Shown piece after piece: positions 41,601 to 51,700 of a DNA stretch of 64,000 nucleotides. The translations under genes and the position numbers were made by a program. The notes below the pieces were generated by a model. It worked only from the letters and a program-made list of their open reading frames with translations. It was not told the origin of the DNA and did not search any database. Location: the NCBI GenBank assembly GCA_023376005.1, contig CM042145.1, positions 18,930,204 to 18,994,203 of the forward strand. Direction: 5' to 3'. The stretch's first letter is position 1, and each line of letters opens with the position of its first letter. The stretch comes from Doryteuthis pealeii (Eukaryota > Mollusca > Cephalopoda > Myopsida > Loliginidae).

Positions 41601-44600
41601 CTTCAGTACCCCCCCTCCTGGACCTATTTCTTTTATTCACCTTACCAAAATGTTATTCACCTCCTAGGGTTCTATATGGACCACTTTAAGGAGCCCTATT
41701 CTAGTTAATAAGACCAGTTTCATTTGTAATTGTATTTTCCTCTCATCTTTCACTTATTTGTTTCTTTAAATTCTTCTTAACAGAATGGCCTACTTTGACT
41801 GTAAAGGTGTCATGTTATCCCCGCAACAGCTGCTTGCTCAGGTCCAATCACACTACATTTCACAGGCCATCCAACAAGCCTACGTCCTTATTTTGGGACT
41901 GGATGTGCTTGGCAATCCCTACGGACTTATTAGAGACTTTACTCAAGGATTAGGAGATCTCTTCTATGAGCCTTTCTTGGTGAGTTTTGTTAATATCCAT
42001 CTTTCAAACATTTTTGTTACATTTATACAAAACAACACAGGTATTTAACTTATAGCAAAGACTTATTTGAAAGTTGAGAAAGAAATTAAAACTTTGTTTC
42101 TGTAACTTGATATATTTAAGATTTAATCTTTTGATTCAAACAGATTTTGTTGCTTCAACTTTTGAACCTTTGAAACTGATATTTTGGACTGAGAACTGTT
42201 TTACTACACACCATCAGCCCAATATTCCAGGCTGAGCACTGTTTTTACTACACACCATCAGCCCAATATTCCGGCTGAGCACTGTTTTACTACACACCAT
42301 CAGCCCATATTCCAGGCTGAGCACTGTTTTACTACACACCATCAGCCCAATATCCAGGCTGAGCACTGTTTTACTACACACCATCAGCCCAATATTCCAG
42401 GCTGAGCACAGTTTTTCTACACACCATCAGCCAATATTCCAGGCTGAGAACCATTTTACTACACACCATCAGCCCAATATTCCAGGCTGAGAACCATTTA
42501 CTACACACCATCAGCCCCAATATTCCAGGCTGAGAACCATTTTACTACACACCATCAGCCCAATATTCCAGGCTGAGAACCATTTTACTACACACCATCA
42601 GCCCAATATTCCAGGCTGAGAACCATTTTACTACACACCATCAGCCCAATATTCCAGGCTGAGAACCATTTTACTACACACCATCAGCCCAATATTCCAG
42701 GCTGAGAACCATTTTACTACACACCATCAGCCCAATATTCCAGGCTGAGAACCATTTTACTACACACCATCAGCCCAATATTCCAGGCTGAGAACCATTT
42801 TACTACACACCATCAGCCCAATATTCCAGGCTGAGAACTGTTTTGCTACACACCAGCAGCCCAATATTCCAGGCTGAGAACCGCTTTACTACACACCATC
42901 AGCCCAATATTCCAGGCTGAGCACTGTTTTACTACATACCATAAGCTCAATGTTTTAGTCTAAGGGTCATCACATCAGTTACTAATGACTATTTACAACA
43001 TTTCTTTTAATGGAATGAGCGGACAGCTTTAAACCAATATATCTACAATGTTTTGTTTTTTTTTCTAAATTTTGTGAGCTCAGGTCCAGTTTATTTGAAG
43101 ACTAACAAGCCAGACATGTAAAGCAGAATATAAATCTACAAGTTTTGTATAATTATTTCAATCATTAATGAAAGCCTAACAACAATTAATATTCATCATA
43201 ACCATTATTTAAAGAAAAAAACATTGTCATACACTAATTCAAATGTATTATTTCTTATGTTATTTCAGGGTGCCATTCAGGGGACAGATGAGTTCACTGA
43301 AGGGCTAGTCCATGGAGTCCAGAGCTTGTTAGGTCACACTGTCGGTGAGTTATTTCCCCTTACCATCTTTTTTTTATTTCTTGTTGCTTTACTCTCATTA
43401 TGATTTCTCAGAGTTTTGATTTAATCACAAAAAAAGGTGTATTTTTAAAAAAAAGGGGGTTTTATAATAGAGAAATAATGTAATATAATAATGTAATTGT
43501 AATGACAAACAATAACACTGATAGACTTTGAAAGCTTTGTTCTATTTAGAATAATTGGTACACTTATTGAGAGTTTATATAGTCTAGTATTCACTAGAGA
43601 GTACTCCATTCTTATTGGTGTAATGACAAACGATAAAACCGATAGACTTTGAAAGCTTTATTCTACTTAAAATAATTGGTACACTTTTAAAGAGTTTATA
43701 TAGTCTAGTATTCTCTAGAGAGTTCTCCATTCTTATTGGTGTAATGACAAACGATAACACCAATAGACTTTGGAAAGCTTTATTCTACTTAGAATAATTG
43801 GTAAACTTATTGAGAGTTTATATAGTATAGTATTCACTAGAGAGTTCTCCAAAGGGGAGGTAATCATAAAGTAGGGGAGGTAACTCTCAATTACTTATTA
43901 CACAGAGTGGGGTAAATACTATTTGAGGCTAAGAACTTTTATTTTTAAAAAAGGGGGTTTTATAATAGAGAAATAATGTAATATAATAATGTAATATAAT
44001 AATGTAATTGTAATGACAAACAATAACACTGATAGACTTTGAAAGCTTTATTCTATTTAGAATAATTGGTACACTTATTGAGAGAATAATTGGTACACTT
44101 ATTCACCAGAGAGTTCTCCAAAAGGGAGGTAATCATAAAATGGGAGAGGTAACTCTCAATTACTTATTACAGTAATATAATTATGAAGCTTTTGTGAAAT
44201 TAAAAAAGAAATTGGACAAAATTCAGAGAAATAGTATTTAATTTTCATATTTATATTTTTAACTGAAATTGTTCAACAAATGATTTCTAATATTGAATCT
44301 TCTTGAGAAAATCTTTTTTACAAATAATTAAATGACAATAGAATTTTTTTCTTATATTAAATATTTGAATAATTTAGTTGATTTGAGTTTGATCCCTACT
44401 TTTGTCTCTTTTTTGTTTTTTTAGGCAGCGTTGCCGGTTCAGTGTCCTTGATGACAGGTTCATTGGGGAATGCTCTGGCCGCTCTCTCCTTTGATTCTGA
44501 TTATAAAAAGGTGAGACAGTTTGTTTGTTTTTGTTTTTGTTGTTTTTTTAAATATTTGTGAAAGTGATGAGCTTAATGATAAAGTAATTTTTAATTTGTT

Positions 44601-45704
44601 TCTGTAATATTATAAAATCACAAAAAGATGTAATATCATAGGATGTCTAGACTAGGGGTCCCAAACCTTTTCAACTTGAAGACCACAAAGCTTAACTCAG
44701 GAGCTCCCAAGCAATTATTTTAAAAAGACAGACCCCCCCCCAACTAAATTCACAATCATAATTTATTAATGAGACAACTGATGCTATTCACAATCACAGA
44801 AAAGATGTAATATTATGGGATGTCTAGACTAGGGTCCCCAACCTTTTCAACTTGAAAACCACAAAGCTTAACTCAGGAGCTCCCAAGCAATTATTTAAAA
44901 ATGACAGACCTCCCCAGCTAAATTCACAATTTCAACAATCATAATTTATTAATGAGACATCTGATACTATTTGTAATCATAAAAAAAGATGTAATATCAA
45001 AAAAAAATTAACGTTACATTTATTGTTCATTTCTATTTTGGTAAATACAGCTTCAGTATCGACACTTTTTTGTCACACCTTGTATGATTGTTTTCCTTAC
45101 ATCTATTGCTGTAATTTGTATAAATTTAAGATTTTTTTTATTTCTTTCATTTTGAGATTCTTCATCGTTCTGAGTAAACATGAAAAATCTCAAAATGAAA
45201 AAAAACAAAAAAACATCCTAAATTTATACAAATATAAAACTATGAAACTAATACCAATAAAAGCAGTCACTTGATTTTTATTTATTATTTTATTGATTGA
45301 TTTTTTTTTTTTTTTTTTTTTTTTTTTGAGAAATGATTTTTTATTACTAATTGTTTCACTAGTCTGTTTTTTCTTTATTTTAGAATTTTTATTTTAAAAT
45401 AATTTTTATATGTTTTTAGAAACGCCGAACTCGTGTCATGCAGCAAACTGAAAGTCTACCTGAAACTCTTTCCCTTGCAACGAGGGGATTCATACATGGA
45501 GTGGCATTAGGACTTTCAGGAATAATACTTGACCCAATCAAAGGTGAGAAGGAATTTTCAATTTACAATTCTTTGTTTGACCAAACCCAGAGTGGTGTAA
45601 ATAGATCAGTAAAATCGAAATATTGATCAATATCAGCTATGATTATATTATAAATTGTTTTCTCTTTAACAGCATTGTGTGATGTTTTCATTTACCTTTT
45701 CATA

Positions 45705-45738
<34 letters not shown>

Positions 45739-48700
45739 GTTAAGTAAACAAACAAATGTGTTTATTTTTATATGGCTTTAAGCCGACAATTTTTGGAGGA
45801 TATGTGCTTAATTGAAATCGTACCTAATTTTGAAAATTAATTAGTTAATAATTAATGAATTTTAGGTGGGCATATATGTTCAAATGTAAGGCTAAACAAA
45901 TCGAGAAAATGTCAGCCTTACATTTGAACATATATGCCCGCCTAAATTCATTAATTATTAACTAATTAATTTTCAAAATTAGGTACGACTTCAATTAAGC
46001 ACATATTTGTACTACCACTCTGTTAGGGTCCCATCTATGGATTAAATAGATTAAAAAATGAGTTTTAAAAAATGTGTTTAAAAAAAAAATGAGTTTTTTT
46101 TTTTAAATTGAATACCCAACAAAAATGAATAAAATAAAAACATATTTGGCATAAAATAATCCAACAAGGGTTGACATGCCGTAAAATCCAACCAATCAAC
46201 CAAACTCTTATTAATTCAATTTAAAAGAAATTTAAAAAGGCAAACTGTCCTGTCACCTTTGTGAAATTATTTATTAAAAGTAAAAATTTAGTTTTAATTA
46301 CACATTTAATTTATAAGACCTTTGATTCTTCTCATGTATGACACACCCTGTTGATAAGACTTAGAATATACTGACTGTATCCCCTGCAAAGGGGTAAGAA
46401 CCCTCCACCCAAAAAAGGGAATTCCTGGGTATGACACTAAACTGCATCTGATGATGAGGCTCAAGTTCTGGAGCTCTGGGGAGTGTGGAGTACCCCTTCA
46501 TTGCCATTACTCCCAGATCCACTCTGAACCAGAGTGGTAGTACCTGTTAGGGTCCATCTCTGGGTCAAAAAGATCTGTTTAAAAATTATTTGTATTAGAT
46601 AGGAATACTTGATACCATACAACTGTGCGTAAATTATTTGTATTAAGAATAGTTATTTTAAGCTATAATTGTTTACTAAGGATTATTATTAGTTACTTGA
46701 AACCATATCACTGTGTGCAAATAAATCATTAGAAATAGTTGCTTGAATTGTGTATGAAATAGTTTAAATCATACAACTGTTTGCAAATTATTTGTATTAG
46801 ATAAAAGGTTATCATATCAAGTATTATTATGAAGCAACAACACAAAAAATGTAGATATAAACATACAATGTCTGCAATTCCCTAATCATTGGAGAATGGA
46901 ACTTAAAATACAACAAAAATAGAAGAGAACAGGTTGTGCTGACCTGCCTTCACATAGGCCACATCTACATCACTCATCATCATTTACTAGGGGGCACAGA
47001 ATCCCTAATATGCACTACATGCCAAGAGAGATTTACAGTGAAGCATATACTGCTAGAGTGTGTAGACTTTGATGTAGTGCGAACCAAATACTACCAAGCA
47101 AATAATTTGAAAAAACTTTTCACAAAAATAAGACCATCCAGGATTTTACATTTCCTAAAAGAAGTGGGATTGTACTAAAAAATATGAGTAATTGAACAAT
47201 AGTTAAAATCTATACATATACATTTTTTTCTCTACCAAATTACCGCTACGAATCCAAAACTTAGTTGGCATTAAATGACCCACCGAGGTTGATATACCGT
47301 AAAAAAACAAAAAAAAACAAACTCTAACCTCGAGGCATAAAATAACCCTGCATTGGTTGACATGTTGTTAAAGTTAATATTATATTGCTTTTTTCTATTA
47401 GCCTCAATTATTTGTTGTTTTTCTGTTCTAGGAGTTCATGAAGATGGTGTAGAAGGCTTCTTCAAGGGCTGTGGCAAAGGTCTTATGGGCTTACTCACCA
47501 AACCCTCTGGTGGCATCATTGATATGGTCAATATGGCATTTGATGGACTTAGACGGTAAGCAATTTAACACTTTACTTTATATATGTAATAAGTAATTGA
47601 GAATTACCTCCCCTATTTCATGATTACCTCCCCTTTGGAGAACTCTCTGGGGAATTTATAATAAAAATGTATTAAAAAAGTAACTAAAAATTAACAGAAA
47701 ATACTGATCAAAATTATTATTATTATTATTAATAATAAGCAAATGGTAAATAGATTTGTTATGTTGAGCAATTTTTAAAAAAATTCAATTCTTTTCATTT
47801 TCATTGCAGAGCCTCAGAACTAGAAGGAGGTGTAATGGCACGAATGCGTCTGCCACGCTTCATCAATCCTTCTATGGTACGTATCAATTTTCTCAAGACA
47901 AAGTGATGGTTACACTACTGTAACCCTGGTTTGGTCATGGTTACTTATGTAACCTTTTTTTAGGCTGGAATAACTTGGTAGAATCTATCCCTCTTCAGGT
48001 CTACAACTGGTTTGAATTCAGAATTTTCCTTCTCCTAGACTGGTTGCCATACAAAGAGTAAGAATCCTAGTCTACCCTACTGTTTGGTGGGAGAATAGTA
48101 CGCTTCATTATTTTCCTAAAGGTATTGGCACTACATGAAATGCAAACAGCCTCGATCAGGATTTGAGTTTAGATAGACAAGTCCACTTTCCCACAACAAT
48201 AACCATTACGCAACATGCACCTCCCTTACAAATTAATTACTGATTTATCGCTAAAACTCTTTGACAATTTGATTAACTCTTAACATCCTGGTGAGAATTT
48301 TCCAAGTCCACAGCCCCATTCTTATAAGAATTTATCAAGAAATGGCTAAAAATGGCCTTTTCATTTAAAGCTACCCGAGATATATCCCTTAAATCAAAGA
48401 CTTCTAAATATGTTTAATATTACATTTAAACAAAGGCTTCTTCTCGTTTGGGGCAGATTAGGAAATGTGACTTCTGGCCGGGTGGAATGAGGTGGTATAG
48501 AACATTAAGAGTTAAAGCTAAAAAGGAAATCAGTTCTTTCTTTTTGGTCAATGCTAAAGGATACTTTATATTGAGTACAATGGTTTATCAATATATAACT
48601 TTATATTGACTACATCAATTGGTAGAGCATTCAACTAGGAACCACAATGTTCTGGGTTCAATACCAACCCTCGTCAACTCTGCGTATGAGTAGCACAGGG

Positions 48701-51700
48701 ATAACTTTATATTGACTACATCATTTGTAGAGCATTCGACTAGGAACCACAATGTTCCGGGTTCAATACCAACCCTCGCGTATGAGTAGCACAGGGATCT
48801 GTGCAGTAAAGTAAGGAGCTGATGGTAAGTGTGGCATTCCACTTCAGATGCTAAAATAATCTCCTTGGTCTAGCGCTAGTGAAAAGGAGATAGACTCCCT
48901 TGCTGTCTGGCTGATACCGACTTTAGGCCACCCCCAATGACTTTACTTTTACTTACATGTTTGTTAAGTACTGTGTGGTTAGTAATCTTTTTATTTTTCC
49001 TTACTTATTAAATCTTTTCAGGTAAATGGAGGCATTTATAGCCAAATGCTTATCATTGGAAAAAATGGAATCAGTTATCAGAGTTCAAATCCTGAATGAG
49101 GCTGTTTGTGTTTCACTTTGTGTTAATGCCCTTGAGAAAGGCATGAATCCATATGTCCCTCAGCCATGGGTAGATTGCAGGGCAGACTTTATTCTTGACA
49201 TTTTTTTTTTTTTTTTAATATAGTCAAATACTTTTGGTATTTAAAAAAAAAACACTTTTTACAATTCATAGAAAAGTTTAACTCTACTATGAAAAATATT
49301 TCCTAATATTTTTTTTTAGAATTTAAGTATCAAAATAGAATTCAGAGAAAAGCATAAAGACTGGATTTTGTCTTCATTATTCAAACTCTACAACTCTTAA
49401 TTGTTACAAGAAATTAGGTATCTTGTATAAAACTAATCACAACATTCTCTTTTAAGGTTTTAATCTGAATGGCTTATATCAGTTACTTTATTAAAATTTT
49501 ATCACTGTAGGGAGACAATAAATAATTATCTCTCTTAGTGAATGGGCATATCCATTAGGAGCCATGTGGGGTGTCACATGACAGTCCCAGAAACCCATTC
49601 TTGTTTTCTTTTGCTTCTGTTCTTTGAACTGGAGATATGTGTATCAGACCCTACCAAGGAATGATAAAGCCACATGGCTATTTTACTTTCTTTCATCAAG
49701 TAAGTTCTTTTTTTTCCATTTTTGTACTCCTTTCACATACTGCTTGTTCATGGATCAATATGTTTATATTTTGAGCTGTTGAAACACATTTGTGTACTCT
49801 TTCTTCTTAATACCATTGGTAAGTATATTATGTATATAAAAGGTTAAATGTTCTTGTATGTACAAATGCATATATCTTGTCTTTCCTTCCATTGTGTTCT
49901 GTGATAGTATATCACAGATATACTAATGCTAATATTGGTCCTTGGTGAATAGGGACTCGACTAAATATATTCCTTAGCTCCAAGCATTCCAATATAACTT
50001 TATCAAGCAAATAGGATAGTTTCAAATAGATTTAAAAACAAAAACAAAAAAACACTTTAACAAACTGAAAAAAATATATAACTTCTATTTTTGGTTGGAC
50101 AATTTTTCTTTTTTATTAAGAAAAAAATTTCAGTGATTATTCCTAAATTTAAAAAAAAATAATTTAAATTTTAATTTGTTCTCCAGGGACTTAAGCCCTA
50201 CTCGCCGTATCAGGCCATTGGTGTTCGCCTGCTGCAAAGTATTCGGAAAGGCCAATATCTCCAAAGTGATATGTATTGGGCCCATGCTCCTCTCAGCCGA
50301 GAAGACAGATCAGATGTGTTCCTCATCACAGACAAGTAAGTTAAACACATTTCTTTTGTTGTTTTTAAGGTTTTTAATACTTCCTCTTTTTTATTGAAGT
50401 AGGCATATTTGCCCAGTGGATCAAGATATACATCCATTTTGACGGTGGCTCCATCACCTTTAATGAAACTTTCTGAGCGACTTATAAGATAAAGTGATAA
50501 TGTCTAGACAAGTTAGTGCCAATTTGACTTTCTGTAAGCAACTTATAAGATAAAGTGATAATACCTAGACAATTTAGTGTCAATTTGAATTTCTGAGCAA
50601 TTTATAAGATAAAGTGATAATGTCTAGACAATTTAGTGTCAATTTGACTTTCTGAGCAACTTATAAATAAAGTGTAATGTCTAGACAATTTAGTGTCAAT
50701 TTGACTTTCTGAGCAACTTATAAGATAAAGTGATAATGTCGAGACAATTTAGTGTCAATTTGACTTTCGTCGAGACAATTTAGTGTCAATTTGACTTTCT
50801 GAGCACTTATAAGATAAAGTGATAATGTCGAGACAATTTAGTGTCAATTTGACTTTCTGAGCAACTTATAAGATAAAGTGATAATGTCTAGACAATTTAG
50901 TGTCAATTTGAATTTCTGAGCAACTTATAAGATAAAGTGATAATGTCTAGACAATTTAGTGTCAATTTGACTTTCTGAGCAACTTATAAGATAAAGTGAT
51001 AATGTCTAGACAATTTAGTGTCAATTTGATTTCTAAGCAACTTATAAGATAAGTGATAATGTCTAGACAATTTAGTGTCAAGTTGACTTTCTAAGCAACT
51101 TATAAGATAAAGTGATAATGTCTAGACAATTTAGTGTCAATTTGAATTTCTGAGCAATTTATAAGATAAAGTGATAATACCTAGACAATTAGTGTCAATT
51201 TGACTTTCTGAGCAACTTATAAGGATAAAGTGATAATGTCTAGACAATTTAGTGTCAATTTGACTTTCTGAGCAACTTATAAGATAAAGTGATAATGTCT
51301 AGACAATTTAGTGTCAATTTTGACTTTCTAAGCAACTTATAAGATAAAGTGATAATGTCTAGACAATTTAGTGTCAATTTTGACTTTCTGAGCAACTTAT
51401 AAGATAAGTGATAATGTCTAGGACAATTTAGTGTCAATTTTGACTTTCTGAGCAATTATAAGATAAAGTGATAATGTCGAGACAATTTAGTGTCAATTTG
51501 AATTTCTAAGCAACTTATAAGATAAAGTGATAATGGTCTAGACAAGTTTGTCAATTTGAACTTTCTAAAGCAACTTATTAAGATAAAGTGATAATTGTCT
51601 AGACAAAATTTGACTTTCTGAGCAACTTAATAAGATAAAGTGATGTCTAGACAATTTAGTGCCAATTTGACTTCTGAGCCTTATAAGATAAAGTGATAAT

